Shown here in pieces: positions 38,901 through 53,900 of a stretch of 64,000 bases of DNA. Every line of letters begins with the position of its first letter. The first letter of the stretch is position 1. The stretch lies in NCBI RefSeq assembly GCF_901709675.1, contig NC_051100.1:6696001-6760000 (forward strand). The letters run 5' to 3'. The notes under the pieces were generated by a model. That model saw only the letters and a list, made by a program, of their open reading frames with translations. It was not told the origin of the DNA and ran no database searches. The position numbers were made by a program, and so were the translations under genes. The DNA comes from Syngnathus acus. Its lineage: Eukaryota > Chordata > Actinopteri > Syngnathiformes > Syngnathidae.

Positions 38901-41900
38901 TTGCTCAGGTTGCTGTAGAGAGCAAACAGAAGATTAGGAAAAACGTTGAAGTGAGGATAAAAATCTCAACGTTAAATTATAGACTTACATTTTCTTGAGC
39001 TGGGTAAGGCTCTTGAACACGCCGGTGGCCTCCAGAGTGGTGATGTCATTGTTGTTGAGGCGCCTGGACACAAGGATTGAAATGTCATAGAAAATGTTTT
39101 TACATATACAGACACATATTTGTATTTTTGTAATACCACAATTTTAATACAAAATAAACAAGATGTACATTTTTTGATACATTTTCTTTGTTTGGTCAAC
39201 CCATTCCCCAGTTTACAATTTGAAGTAATCTAGTAGGTGTAGCTGGCACATTCCAGTGTTTTAATTGGCCAAGTGGGAGCAAAGACAAAATTTATTTTAA
39301 TTTTAAATTTATATTGACTTTTTTATTGAAATTTATTGAATGATACATAAGGTGCCGATGATTATAAAACGCAATCAATTTAGTAAGAAATTAAAGAATT
39401 TTAAGTGTGCCTTATAGTCCCAAAAATATGATAAAGTGCCCCCCCTAGTCGCCATTTATTTTGAACACGCCACTTACAGCTCAGTGGTGGATGACGGGAT
39501 GTGCTCAGGGATCTTGGTGAGCTTCAGGTTGGAGCAGTCCACCACATTAGACTCGCAGCGGCACTTGGGAGGACACACCGGATCGCTGTTGCAGGCGTTA
39601 TTCAGTCGGGCATCCTCGGCACCTGACGGCAGGAAGGAAACACAAGTCGTCACGCAGCCCCTTTCACGATACATCCGCACATGAAATCTCCCACACCACG
39701 AGTCACGCATCCCTGCCATTTCTGCAGTTTGTCCCGAACTTGCTGTTGAACTTAAATGCCTGCTGCTGAAGCGCGCTTCTGCCGTTCATGAATGAGGGGG
39801 GGGTGGCTTATTTTAGAGGGGTGAGCAGTGGGCCGAAAAGGAACAGTCGACGGAGATAAGGACGGCAAAGAGGATTGAGACAGTCAGCTTCAGTGGAGCA
39901 GAGTACCCAAGAGGACTCGGCAAGTCAGGTGGAGACGGATGAGAGATGAGAGGTGTGGCGAGACATTGGTCCCAATCAAAGGTCGGAACTGTGAGTACTT
40001 TTGTCACCTCTGGTCCTGCTAGAAGACGTTCATGGATGAGACAGGTTGGCAGGGGATTGCGAGACGTTTCCCTGCACTTCCTCTCTGTCTATGAATAGAT
40101 GTTACGTGCCAAAAAGTGCGCTGCCAGATACATCGGGACTGCTCAATAATGGAACAGCTCCGGGAGCCACTTAGAACAGTGTGTGTCTCCGTGTGTGTGT
40201 GTGTGTGTGCATATGTTCCATTTAGAGGGAACAGCCTAGTGTTTTCTGTTAGAATAACGTTTTCTGTCCCTTTCCCCTCTTGCATGCTTTACAGCGGTGC
40301 ACCTCTCCGCCTCTGTGAAGTTTGCGCATTACGTCACCGGGACAACGCGGGCCACCCAGACCACACTCGCAAGCAGGAAAACCTCAAGGAAGAAGCAAGA
40401 GGGGAATCTAAAAGTCGAGCAACAAGAATGTGGCCAAATAACGGGACGTCATCCGAAGCCATTGCGTAACCGCAAAGCCTCATTGTTGACTTTATTAGAG
40501 ATTGGTGAGTGGATCGCATTCGCAGAAATAACTTCCTTTGGACACAGTAAAACAGATCATTAGGGAACTTTCCCTCGGCCAGACAACAGGAAATAACATT
40601 TCCTGCCGGAGAGGAAGCAATGAAAGGTCGAGCGTGCTCTAAGCTTTGATCGCGATGACGCCAAGCAGTCCCCGAGGGAGATTTGTGAGTCATCATCATT
40701 AGTATCGATAAGTACATGGTGGCCACACTTTTACTGCATGGAACCCCGAGAGGACCAAACACATCATCTGAGATGTTTCCCTTTGAAAACGGCACAAAAT
40801 GACTCATCATTGAGGAGCTTTTTAATTAACTGCTGCTGGATTCTATGTAGACAAAAGTATTGGGTCGTTTCTCAAGGAAGTTTTGGAATGTCTGGGAATT
40901 ATCGGTCATGCGTTTTGTTGAGAAGGCCTAGTTTACAGTCTTTAGGTCTTTGAGGTTTGTCCACATCAAACTCATTGGACCATGTTATTGTGGAACTTTT
41001 CCAGTCATGCTGGAATAGAAAAGGTTCTCTCCCTAACTTTTCCAGCAGCAGTGGCAGCATGGGACTGTCCAAAATGTCTAGGAAAGATGAAGATTTAAGA
41101 TGTAAGGGAACCTGACAGCTTTACACCAAAAGAAAGTGTGTCCTGGTACTTTAGTCCACGTATTATTTTATTTTGAATTATATTCACTGCAAATTTAGCT
41201 TAATTCTACCTTGTGCATTTTAATTGGTCTCTAAGCCAGAGTTATTGCAACTTAGGACACCCAAACACATTTTAATTTACACACGAGCGAGTCAAGACGA
41301 TGAATCACAATGAATCACTAATCTTGCAAGATATTTGCTTGGAAGTGCCCTTGCTAAGAGGTCCGGAAAAATCCGCTGATAGGAAGCACGGTCCCCCAAT
41401 GGGCTTAATTATCTTTAGCATTTACCGTCAGAGAGGACGCACATTCCCTTCCTTATTGAGAGACTTTACAGTGAGCTCATAGCAAGGCAGTCTCTTTACC
41501 TTCTGGTTGCATCGGAAAAAAAGTCTCACATTTCACACAAAGATGATTCATGTGCACCCGTTAGTGTCTAAAGGCCACATAACAAAATGTTGTCTTTTGC
41601 TTAATATTAAAAATATATTGCACTAACAAGGCAACATTATAAAAAGTTACCTTTTGGGGTTGTTTTTGAAAAAAAGAAAAAAAAGTGGAGAATGAACAGT
41701 CAAACCAAGGAAGAAGACAATGGTAGCCATGAACTCACCTGGGATGAAGTACTGCTCCTTGGCTGTGATGGAGAAAAGACAAAGGGACTGATGTCAGCGG
41801 GTGCTCGGAAAGCATAGCTGGGACCCGGTATGCTTCGACATAGTCATATATAATACGGAGCTTATATATGACACAATGTATGTGACAACTGAATATGAGA

Positions 41901-44900
41901 TCTCTCTGCAGATGACAATGAGTAAAGTAAGCAGGTACAAGAAAATACAAACAGAAGAAATGATAAGACACAAGAATGACAGCAGCAGTATGCTGGCAGA
42001 TGAAATAAAATTTAGATCCCAAAAAAGGGAGAGGCACTTGGAGACCGTCAGCCTACCGGAGCATCGGAATTTCTTGCTTTTGATTTGTCCAATGCGTTTG
42101 TTGGCCAGCCGACGGGGGCTGGCGCAGCGGGCGCCGCTGGTCTCGATGGGGTTGGAGCGCAGGTAGTCGGCCAGCCACTTCAAGTTACAGTCGCAGATGA
42201 ATGGATTCTGGGCCAGGTGGCTGCAGCGAGAAGACAAATGCAGTTTGAGTTTTGGTTCGAAGGTTTTTACTGGAGTATGGACAGATTTACCCTACTTTCT
42301 AACACATCATTCCATTCCAAAGCCTCCAGAGCGAAAACATTCTATGTGAGCTTTTATATGTTTTCACTCACAGGGTCTGTATAGCTCGCAGTGAAGCGAA
42401 GGTGCCCTTGGCCAAGATTTGGATCTTGTTGTCGTAGAGCGACAGCAGCGAGAGGTTCTGCAGGTCCTGGAAGGTGTTGGCACGGATGCAGTGAATCTTG
42501 TTGGCGTTCAGCAAACTGTGAAACAACGATGGGAAAAAGGAGAAGAGAGTTGAGGAGGGAATCGGGCTTGTCAGATTTTATTTATTTTTTCATTCATTAT
42601 GCATTCCAGCTGGAGAACGACGCATAGGTACAAAGTTTACTCAAAGGTTAGGACTTCTTCCCTGAGTGGGAGAAAAAACATTCTGTCTGCCTAATATGTG
42701 TGTGTGTGTGTGTGTTTGTTCTTACAGCAGTTGCAGGGCATAGAGGCCATCAAAGACACCCTTGGGCAGGTCGGTGATCTTATTTCCATACAACACGCTG
42801 GGAGATCACAACACAGGCATGATTTAAATGTGGAAAAATGACAAGCCAGATGAAAATTTATGCGGACGCACATGCACAAACACCGTCTCTGGAAGCAGCA
42901 CTTACAGTGAGTTGAGGGAGCGCAGACCCTGGAAGGCGTCTGGAGCGATTTCCGAGATCTGGTTGTTGCTCAGGTCTCTGTTGATAAAGAACATCAGTCA
43001 GTCACTTGGATTGTTGGTGTGGTTTGACAGCACACTCATCTCGGAGTTACACTTGTCAAATAACACCTGGCGCATCAAATGAGGAGCTCATAAATGTAAT
43101 GCCAGAACTTTTGCGCATATTTGAGAAAAGAAAAAAAATCCCTGCATTTTCTTTCCACATTTACTAGTATTATTTCTGGCCTTTGTTGGGAGTAAGGTTT
43201 TACAAAAGCAACAGAATTACAGTAACTGACACGTTTTGTTTTATGTGGTAATGGCAGATATTATTAATCAATTGTCAATCAAATCATGCATGTTACAAAG
43301 TCTGTAACACAAGTAACAATGAATACATGGTGTGGAAAAGCTCGACATGATTCTAGCCACCAGCGAGCTCGTGAGCCAGCAAACAGGCTTGGACTATTCA
43401 TGATGAAAACTAAGTACTAAGTTCTTATATGGGAGGATGGGGAGAGGGAGGGGTGACCCATGTATTACTGTTTGTGGTCCATCAAACTGCAGAGTTATTA
43501 AACATGTACATTACAGTTGTTAATAGGATCCACAGGCTTCTTCCCACAGGATAACCACTAATCCTATGTGTGTCTGTGAATGCAGCACTCAAAGGAACCA
43601 GAGAGAGAGAAAATGAAAATCATCATGTGGTAGCATGTTCATATTTGTTGCACTTGAAGGGGGGGCACTGTTAAATAAGTTACCATTCGTCTAGTTGCCC
43701 TGGGCTTGAAAATTTCAGTACAGCAGAGGAGCCAACATCTGCTCTGGTGTGTGTCTGTAAACTCAGACACCACTGTGTGTTATTCTCTTGGATATGAAGA
43801 TCCACGAGGTCAAAAAGAAGTATAACGCCATAAATACAGCAGCATAGAAACACTGTCAGTATATATTGTATCTGCACTATAAGCCTATATTTAACTTGTA
43901 TAAATCACCTCTTCATATTTTATCCACATCCTCGGAGAGACATAACAAAGACATCTGCAGATGATATCCCATGAAGGTTGCAACATATGATGTATAGGTG
44001 CTGTCTAAACCGTGTGTGAACTGAGGTAGTCCATCGAGGGCACGCGGCCAGCTGAATCAACGCAGACGCGGAGGGTCAACATAGACATACCGCAAAGCAT
44101 AGTTGATGCTAAATGCAGACTCAGCAGCCGGTTGTGTCTCATTCGGAAGACCTCATGGAAGACCCCGAATTTTCTGATTGTATAAAGTCAAAGTTATTCA
44201 GCTTCTCTATTTTCTCCCTAAAGTTAGTGTATCAGGAAGTGCAAAAAAAAACACAGTGAAAAAGGAGCAGAGTGATTTTACTCCACTAGTTAAAAACTTG
44301 CATGTAAATATTGATTCATTATAATGGCTGTCGTTTGCAGTCTTTTAGTTTAACTACAACACGAGTTTTCTGAATACAGTACTTGTTTTTGCACCAAAAC
44401 AAAGAGCGAACAAAGGTTTTTCTCCTGCTCCAGTGGCTGCCGGCCTTAGAAAAGAAACGGCTGGATGTTTAAACAGAAGCAGCCTTCAAGCTGCGTTTAG
44501 AAACTCCCTGACCTTCCGCTCTTCTCCGCTTCACTTGCAGCTATGCCGCTCAGGCCCGTTGGCGTTACAGACTGCGGCTGACTGACGGGACAGCTCAACT
44601 ACCGGCCTGTCACTGTTCTCGCTCCCGCCCGCCCACCCGACAGCCAAGCCTCAGCCTTCGTCGTTCCTGACCGGCCACAGTTTATGTTTTGCCCAGGCAG
44701 GCGCAACACTGCCCACACGGGGCCCGAGTGGCACTTGCCAGGGGAATACCAGCGAACAGCATTGGAAAGATGAGAGCTGTTATTATGACTGAGTAGCATC
44801 TGAGCGCCTGCTGCACACCGCCCTAACTCTGTGAATGTTCTCAGTGAGCAGACAAAATAAACGATTCGTGTTTCATTGGCAGTGGACAGAGAGGCTGCCT

Positions 44901-47900
44901 GCAGCCTCTTGGTGTCAGTCTTAAATGAGTGCGAGCATGTCGTGTTGGTGTACTTACATCCTGCGCAGTTTCTTGTAGGGAGAGAAAGCTCCTGGAGGAA
45001 CTGTCTTGATCCCATTCTGCTCCAGACGTCTAGAGAGAAATGAAAATACATCTGCTCAACCAAAAATAGACTACAGAAAATTGTCCAAAAAGATTTTGTT
45101 CAGCGGTTGCACAAAATAAAATCATCTGGATCCAGATATGTTTTGATTGCTTGATAGGAGTTTGCACGTCTGCTCAAAAAATGTATCTGGATCCAGATGA
45201 TTTTATTTCGTGCAATCACTTAATGAAATAAAATTACATAAATTCACCACAGCACATCGACTTTCGGCGTTTTGCTAGTTCACCTCTGAATTCAATGAGA
45301 AAAGGGGCTAAGTCGTAATGTAAGTCTCAAGCTTTAACATTCGAGTTTCAAGCAGTTGCCAGGGTAAAAAAAAAAAAGCAATTTACGTCACCACTAAATT
45401 TCAAGCAAGACGAGTCGTTACTTGAGCATCGACAGCATAATCGAGTCCCAAATCCTAAAATCGGTGACTAAAGTTTGACCCGATTCAAGTCATGTGACTT
45501 GCGTCCTCCAATTTTGCGGAATTGGTCCGATTCTACTGGAGGAGATCTATCCTCCAGCTGTAATAGGATCAGGCATGTTGGATTCATAACATCCTGAAAC
45601 CCAATAAACTGTACAAACGAGTGTGCCTCGGAACGAGATCTGTGAGGGCCTTCCAATTACAGTCATATTTCTTCTTGATGAAAGACTTTCCAGCATTTAT
45701 GATCTCGTATGAAAATCCTGAAAACAATAATGATCCCAGGAAGGTGAAACACGAGTCATTTTAAGTAAAGTCGGTCGAGATTTCGCCACGCAGACAATGA
45801 AAACATTGGGTCATTTCGAGGCCTAATCAGTGTCAGATGGTCGCAGGGGAGCAAACAGCACCAGAGGCCATTAGTGAGGGCGTGCATGTCCAAGCCGCTA
45901 CTTAAGTTGGTCCCGGGGCAATTCCCCTTGGTGTGGCTGGCAGAGGGCTGTTTATCTGCAGGTCAGTTGACAGCTTTTAAAAGTCTCCTTAACAAGGCTT
46001 AGTGGGGCCCGGACGGAGCCAGCTGGGGTTCTGTCTGGTCGTCCAGCCAGCGAGGCCACTACACAACAGCATACGTGAGGCCAGCGCTATGGGCGCGAGG
46101 CTAGCGAAGATCATTAAAAGCTATTTGTCACCATAAGGAAATGGGGATCATTTAAAACCTGCAAATTATTGATGATAGTTGTAACCGCAACCTCTTAAAA
46201 TAAGGGGCTTGCTCTTAGAGCGAGAACATTTCCACACGATTTAATCATTCAATTACAGACATTTATGATTTATTACATGCCTTTGAGGCTCTGCGTTGCT
46301 ATGTTTATGGGCCGCATGTTTTTGCGAAACATAAACCGCTGCTGCACAACTTCAGAAAATGTTCAATCTGGAGTCTGCCCCCCTCGGAGCAAGGCGTCCA
46401 TCCTCCACATATGGGGCGAACTAGCGGCGCAATTGACATTCTTGGAATGGACATTCTTGCGATTCCAGACCACAGATTCCTGCGGTGGCCGTGCTCTTGC
46501 GGTCTGTTTTAGTCTGCTTGTCCCGATGTGTCTGTGATTTTGCCGCAAAGTGACGGCGCTGCGGTTCCTTCGCCCTCACAAAGCGACCGAGCGCTGGGCC
46601 AATGTGGCTTTTGTGCTTTTTCTTAGCAACAAGCTCGTCTCGCTGCTCTGACACAGTCACCAAGTGTGGCTCGAGTATTATTATGTTTTTGGTCGCTCCT
46701 TACTAATAAATACGTGCAAGTGACTAAATCCCCCAATCAAAAGAGGAGTTGCAGCATCTGACAGAAAAAAATCCAACAATCCCTCAGTGCAGCCTTCAAT
46801 CAATGCTTCCCATCCAATCTGTCAGTCTGAGTGCTTGTATGCGTGTCTGTCTGCAAGCTAGTGTCAACACAATCAATGATTTTGATCCTTTTCATTAAAG
46901 TCCAAGCATGGCTTTCATTAACGGGGCAGGGGGGATACAGCATTTTCTTTCTGAGTTTGAAAGTCATGATAGTTATAAAGACCGGCATTCATTAAGGGGG
47001 GAGGGGCATAGGTTTGGTGATTTTTTTTCTCTTCATTTTTTTCACATAATGAATGTATGTATACATATGAGTATCTCATTAGCAAGGCATCATGTTAGCC
47101 TCAATACACAGCAGTAAGCCCTCCTGTAATTGAAACTGATTTTATAATGAAGTTCAAGCACAGATGAAACCGGCTGCAGCAAATTACCGAGCCACCAATC
47201 ACAGCGGACCCTTCCCCTTTATTTTCTCTCGTTCTTCAAACCTATCTGGTTCTATGGTGATTTGGCCAACTGGAAAGTTCAATGGAGACGGAGAAGAGGA
47301 TAGGCAAAAAGGTAAGGCTTCCTTGGGAATGATGGAATGCGGATGATATAGGAGCATTTTTCACCACGGTCTTGTAAAAGATGAATCAGAGTTTATTGGT
47401 GGGGTGGTACTTTAGGAGCAATTAGATGTGAAGGGCAGGGGGACCTTTTAAAATGTCTTGCTGACAACGCTACAGTGAATGGGGAAACCAATGTCTCCGC
47501 TTTCCTTTATCAGGAATCACTGGCTTACGAATGTCAAATTTAAGATGTTTCAGGAGCCACTTCAATTAAATTCAAGACTTTTGACCATATTTCAAGAGGT
47601 CCAAAAGTCCATTAGAGGGCATACAAAAACGTGGGTCCCCACAACACACCATCCAGTGATTACAGAGAGTTCAAACACATTCTAATCAATGTTATGCAAA
47701 ACCACAAAGTATTAACATAAATTAACAATGTAAACATAAATTCACAAGACCTACATTGGTGTAATTAAGGAATTGTAAGCAATATTAGTGCAGCATGCTC
47801 ACACAAGGAAACTTTCCATTGTCAGAGTGTTGCAACAGGCTGGCAAAACCTAAACAAAAGGGAGAAGTCAAACAATGAAAAGTTATGCCAGAAGACGACT

Positions 47901-50900
47901 TTGTGGGTGGTCATTCGAGTGTGAACAGCGCATCCAAATTAGGAAATCCAGCACATCAGTGGACTAGAAATGGGTCAGGGTGGTTGGGGGCTTCCATGTT
48001 TGCCGGGTATTTATAAACAGACCCCATAGGGACCAGGAGACCTAGAAACTTGCTGTGTTGCCTTCGCATCGCGAATGTCGGCTTCCCCTCTGTTCATAAA
48101 TCACTGTTTTTCATGAGGCTTTTACAAAGAGGCATTAACCCCCACCATCAAGAGCAAAATCACTACCTTGAAAAGTTAAATCCTTTCAAGCATTCCTGGG
48201 AATTACAGCGACCCTGATAGCCGGCGGACTGAAAATAGTTAATGCGCAGACAGATGTTGACGGGCTGATAAACTAGTGTTTGCGTGCGCTTCGCAGCCAT
48301 CTGAGTTGATAAGAGCTCGCAGTCTCCGCCTATGCTACGAGACGACTTGTCCAAGTGTAAATGGACGCATATCTTTCCAGCACTGGGGGGACATGCGTAC
48401 ATGCGTGTTTTAAATCATTTCAAGTTTGTAAGTGCATACGCAGGCATGTTTATGGAAGTGCATGCACGTCTGAATTGTGCACATGACAACGAATACCCTA
48501 CAGCGCTATGCTTCGGTGCACATTCTGTGGCTTTCTTCACGCTGGAATCCATCACTTTGCTCAAGTCAAGAGCAAAACTCCCAAGGAATAATATAAACAA
48601 CTTCACTTTTCTGGGGTGCACATGATTAATTCAGGAAAGATAATGCAGGATTCTATATTTATTTCTGTCACTTTTTTGTTTTTCTCACTGGACTGTTTAC
48701 ACCACAAGCTTTGACTGAGACTGTGGTACAGACTGTAGGCAATGACGGTGACCATGACCTTTCCAAAATGGACCTATGGTGTTTTGGTTGGTTAAGTTTG
48801 GGCACAAAAAAAAAACAAATTGGCAATGCTGTAAATGTCAAACTGGCTTAAATAAAATACTTTTCAGCAAAGTCAGTTAATGGAAATTTGGACCTGAGCA
48901 TTTCCTCTGGATTTGGAGGAAATCTGAGATGTTATGTATGTGGGGAAATGTAAAAAAACAAATTCCCGGAAAATACCCCAAAATTAAATGATCTAGCCTG
49001 GCATATTTGGAACGTCCAAGCATATCTCATTAATTTGGTGGTGCTTACATTTCGGCCATGCTGTCTGGCAGGTTGGCTGGGATGTCAGTCAGACCCTTCC
49101 CTCTACAGTCCACAATATTGTTGCTGCACGTACACATAGCGGGACAAGATCCGCCGCCCGTGTTGCACGGTTGTGGACTGGATGAATCCTGGTAGCCTGG
49201 AAACAAAACAATTGGTTAATACATAAGGATGAAGATGTAGGAAGGGAAAGCCAACTATAGAGAATATATAGTGAAGCCATTCTTGTCACTGTGCACCCTG
49301 GGAGCTAAATAACAAATGAACACTGATGATCCCTTTCCAGGCAAGCTTTGACATTGAGAACAAGAAATGAACTTGACGTTATGCTAAACTCGTACATCCT
49401 TGAGAATCAATGAACAAGAAACTGGGTTATCTGTCAAAGGGAAGGCGTCGCGTGTTGTGAGCGCGAAAAAAGACATGAATAATACAATTGCGCTGATGAC
49501 GGAAGGCCTCCGATAGTACGCATTGATCTCTCCTCAAATGTTTCTTCTGAGTCGGTGCTCCCTGGTGGATGGAGTAGGTGCGTATTCAGCGCCAGCCCAG
49601 CTCCCTAACGTGCTCTCTTTTATTTAACACTTCAACTTTTCAATTTGCATACAGAGCACATCAAGCCATCACGCTGTCTCCTGGTACCTGTTCAACTAAG
49701 CTGACAGTGAAGCGTTGAAGAGCGGGCGCCTCCATCGCTGCCACGACTGCGTGTCAGTAGATGTGTGTAAATCTAACCCAGATAAAATGAATAAAACAGA
49801 CTTTTAAATGGGCTCATTTACACAGCATTACTAATCTGGGTTTCAAACGATTAATATTTCAGCATCTCACCATCGCTCAGATAGTGGAAGTTATACACAT
49901 GGCGCTAGCTCTCCACTGTAGATGGATAGCATTAAAAATATTCTCAACTGGAGTTTTCAAGATGGTGTGAGGCATCCGCTTATGAACTTGAAGCCATTGG
50001 AGTGAGCCCGCTGTAGTTTACAGTGCTTCAATTGATGAAATCAAGAGTGTGGGCAATTTATAATGCCATGTTCCTAATATTTTGGCCAATGTCAGGCCGG
50101 AGAGTGAGGTAAACAGGACAAGAAAAACTGTGTTGTTGACACGGCTGCAAAAGCCAGCCTGATCTGAGGCCGTGTGATCTCCTTGACAGATCTGGGATCA
50201 GGTGTAGGACGGAGACGAGCTCCCATCTGATGGAACATGCCACGTTTGACAGGCCTGGGATCAGGGAGAGTGCATAGCGCAGCTGGAGCAGCGTGAACGA
50301 TGACAGCTCCCTGACAGGTAGAATTGAAGCGAGGCTTTTTGATGTAATCGTGCGCTCATACAAGATCTGTTTTTCCCATTCCAGCTTTTTCACGGCCACC
50401 GTATTCCAATTCCGTCTCCCTTGTGTTATCGGCACACACGCGCTCTGCCATTTGCATGGTTGCTTGCATTTAATCTCACTCCTCTCATCATCCAAAATAT
50501 AATATTTTCACTGGCTACACGCCACGTCTTGTACGAAAATTCACTTTGAGTTCTCACATTTTGTATTTATATTTCTAAATTTATGTGTTGTATTACACTC
50601 CCCCTGCACTCTAAAATGGACAATCCTCAATTTGATTATTGTTTCTTATGGAAAAGCCATTATCTTTTTGTCAAAGAGCCCACCATTGTCCCACATAATA
50701 TTCAACTGTGTTTTCACCGTTGGTACAACCGTGATGACTTTGCGATAGATTGAGAAAGTTGAAGTTGTGCAGTGCTCGTTTTACAGTTTTTTTTTATCAC
50801 TTTCTTTTATAAAAAGAATGTGCAGGTGGAGCTGAAAACAGATTTTGTATTGATTGATTGTTTGCTTTGATGGCAAGAACGTTTTTTTAAAACTGAAAAT

Positions 50901-53900
50901 GAGACACAGATTTGACACTTCAAAAGACAACTGGAATGATGAGTGTGAAGTAGTAAAATTGTCACTCATTACACACTGAAAATTCACAACGCCGGAACGC
51001 TTTTCCAGCTGAAGAGGAATGACGACATTTCGGAATGGCGCAGCCAAACCAAAAACACGTTCTCCCCGATTATTCAGTCTTTTACTTTGCTTCTGCATCC
51101 TCCTTTCTCCCCAACTCAGCGCCACCCTGCCCCAAATCCCCCGCAGGTGGCCTGGCCTGGTCACAGCCCATACACACGACACACACATATGAAAATACAA
51201 AAAATATGTGGTGTGTAAGTGTGTGCGTGAATGGCAGCAAGCAAGTCGCCTAATGAGTCCTTCACAGGGAGTTCAACTTGTGGTCAATCGTTCATGCACG
51301 TGTGTTTGTATAATTGCTTGACTTTAACGTATATGCTGTGTTCATGTACGCTCATCCTGTTTTTTTTTTTCTGGAGGGTGGGAATCGTGATTGTTAGTTT
51401 TTGAAACTCATGGGCAACTAATCATGTCAGGATTGGGAACTGCAGCTTCCCATGAAGCTCAGCCTAAACTTTCTGCGGCCTTATCTTGGGTTCGGACAGT
51501 CCCACCTCGCTTTTCATATCTTCGAGAGTTCCACTCCCACGCTTTGAGTCACTTTCCCTGGGCGAGGAAGAGTTAATGGTCCGCGTTGTCATGCTCTATG
51601 GCTGCATAAAAATCACAACCCATGGAGAGTGACCGAGAGAGATGGAGGGGGGGGGGGGCACACACCCACAAACACACATTTAACAACCAACCATCACAGC
51701 TGGTGTTGTAGTGAGACGGCCTTGACGGGGAGCGAAGGTTCTCATACGGCTTTTTGTATTGTCCTGATATGATAAACTTCATGCACGTGTTCCTTTTTGT
51801 TGTGTTAGAAAAGGAGCAACTCCACAATGATCTTGGCGCAAGCAAAAATAAAGAATGAATGAAATGACTGAAAATGATTGTGAAACTTAGAATTCAACAA
51901 AAAACTCATTTTAACAAAACAAAATGTTTGTGGTATATGTCACACGTGGCGATCTTACCCGAACAGCTGAATTCGTGTTTCTGAACCTCGGCCACATTGA
52001 GACCTTTGAGCTCGGGCGGTGCCGTGCACTGAGTGAACAGACCAATGGTAGGCCGCTGTCGGAGCCACTGGGCAAGCCAGGCCAGATGACAGTCACAGTT
52101 GAGATTATTGGAGTGGAGACGGCTGTAAAACAAACAAGAATAGTTAGAAACTAAGCTATTTGAAGATCTTCTCCTTGCCAGTCAATTTGACAGCGAGTGA
52201 AGACGTAAATAGCACAAACGTGTCTGTTCTGTCCTCGAGCTCATTACAAGCAACCGTCGCGGCCAAACTCACTAAATAATACGCTACATGAATGATTGTA
52301 AACGCGGCATTCTGAATGAGGGAGAAGAGCCTTCCAAACCCGACACTCCAAACATGGCATTCCTGGAATGCTGCGTTTTTTTGGTTGTCGCTGGTGTTTG
52401 GAGCGTGTTTCCATGTGCACAGATGCTGACAATACACAAAAATAGTAAAAGCTATAAAATGTAACACCACTGGGAGTAAAGAAGCTTGGAAGGATACCGC
52501 AAGACATGGCTCGGAGTTTCATCTGCCATGATTGTTTTCATTTGTACATAATTCTGTATTTAGTAATCACATGATTGCGCAATACACAACAGGCTCCAGG
52601 GGCTATTTGCGTCTATAAGGGCCAGTTGTTGTTGTGTTTAGATGCGGGGCGATAATGGCTCCTGGCTTTGCTACAGACCCCGTTGTGGTTCTTTGTGGTT
52701 TTGGCGGGCCCCCCCAACACTGTCTGGAACAAAGGACCCTATATAATTCAGCACTCTCTCTTCTACGGAGGCAATTTACTGTGTTATTCCAAACAGCAAA
52801 CACAGTAGGTGTCACTCACAAGGTTCGCAGTTTGGGCATGTGGTTGAAGCTGGAAACGGGGATGCTGCTGATGTTGTTGTTGTTCAGGGTTCTGTGAAGA
52901 ACAAAAGAGCAGGGGAAAAAAATGGTCAACGCTCAACATATTCTTCACAAAGCGTTTTTTGCTGTGGTTTCAGATCTATTTTGTCCCGTGGTGGCACCCC
53001 GCTGTGAATATAACACCTCATTCCACACAGATGGGGAAAGCCTCCGATGCACACCCACGGGCACGCATGCAAATACGCACGCGTCAGACTCCCAATCAAC
53101 CCTACGCGGAGTCCAATTCACGCGCAGACCCTGAGCATCAGCTGCAGCCAGTGAATCAGGTCATTTCAGTCGGCTTAATAACCCTTTACCATATATCACC
53201 CCCCCACCCCCCATTTTCTAACGCAACCTGTCCCCTCCCCCCCTCCATAAAAACCTATACAAACAACCCCCAAGCCCCACTTACACCATTATGACAACCT
53301 ATCACTACATCTGCAATCCATCCACACCATGAAAGCAGCCTTTAATGGCTTTTTTGGTCTCCCCACCCCCCTAAAAAAGAGAGAAAAAAGAAGTCTTTTA
53401 CGATAAAAATAACAAGGCTGTTGAAGCCCCCGTGGCCCAATCTGTACTGGAGACTCTTTTGTTTCAGAGGGAGGGCTCAAACAAAAGGCTTTCAAATATG
53501 TATGTGTCTGATTAGTTCTTTTTCCGTAATAAATATGGCATCAAAACAGCAATCGGTCCAGGAGGGAATATTTGATGGTGGGATCCCTCTTGTCAAAATG
53601 ACAAGCTGACCCCGGGATGGAAGCGAGTGCAGTCAGGAGAGGTCCGGGGGGTGTTTATGTGATAGAGGGGAATTTTGCTGTCAAATGTGTAGAACAATGA
53701 GTTAATGGCGGTTGGGCCCTCACGATCCAGGCCCCCTCAAGAGGCACACCCGGGGGGGTGCTTTGAGGCCAGGGCCACTATAATTATGTGTGTACATTAG
53801 TTCTGGTTATTAGCGGTGGTGAAACAATGTCTTCATTTAACCGAGTGCTTTAATATTACACTGGAAAAAGATACTCACAGCACTTCCAAGCTTCGCAAGG

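Noticed and set aside
40334-40810. 158-codon open frame on the - strand
   Set aside because: Lies inside a slit1 intron; no domain, no repeat-family match that I recognise, and length is not unusual for chance.
44599-45063. 154-codon open frame on the - strand
   Set aside because: It overlaps the real 72-nt LRR exon (44958-45029) in a way that does not continue the Slit protein; the rest is intron without recognisable homology.
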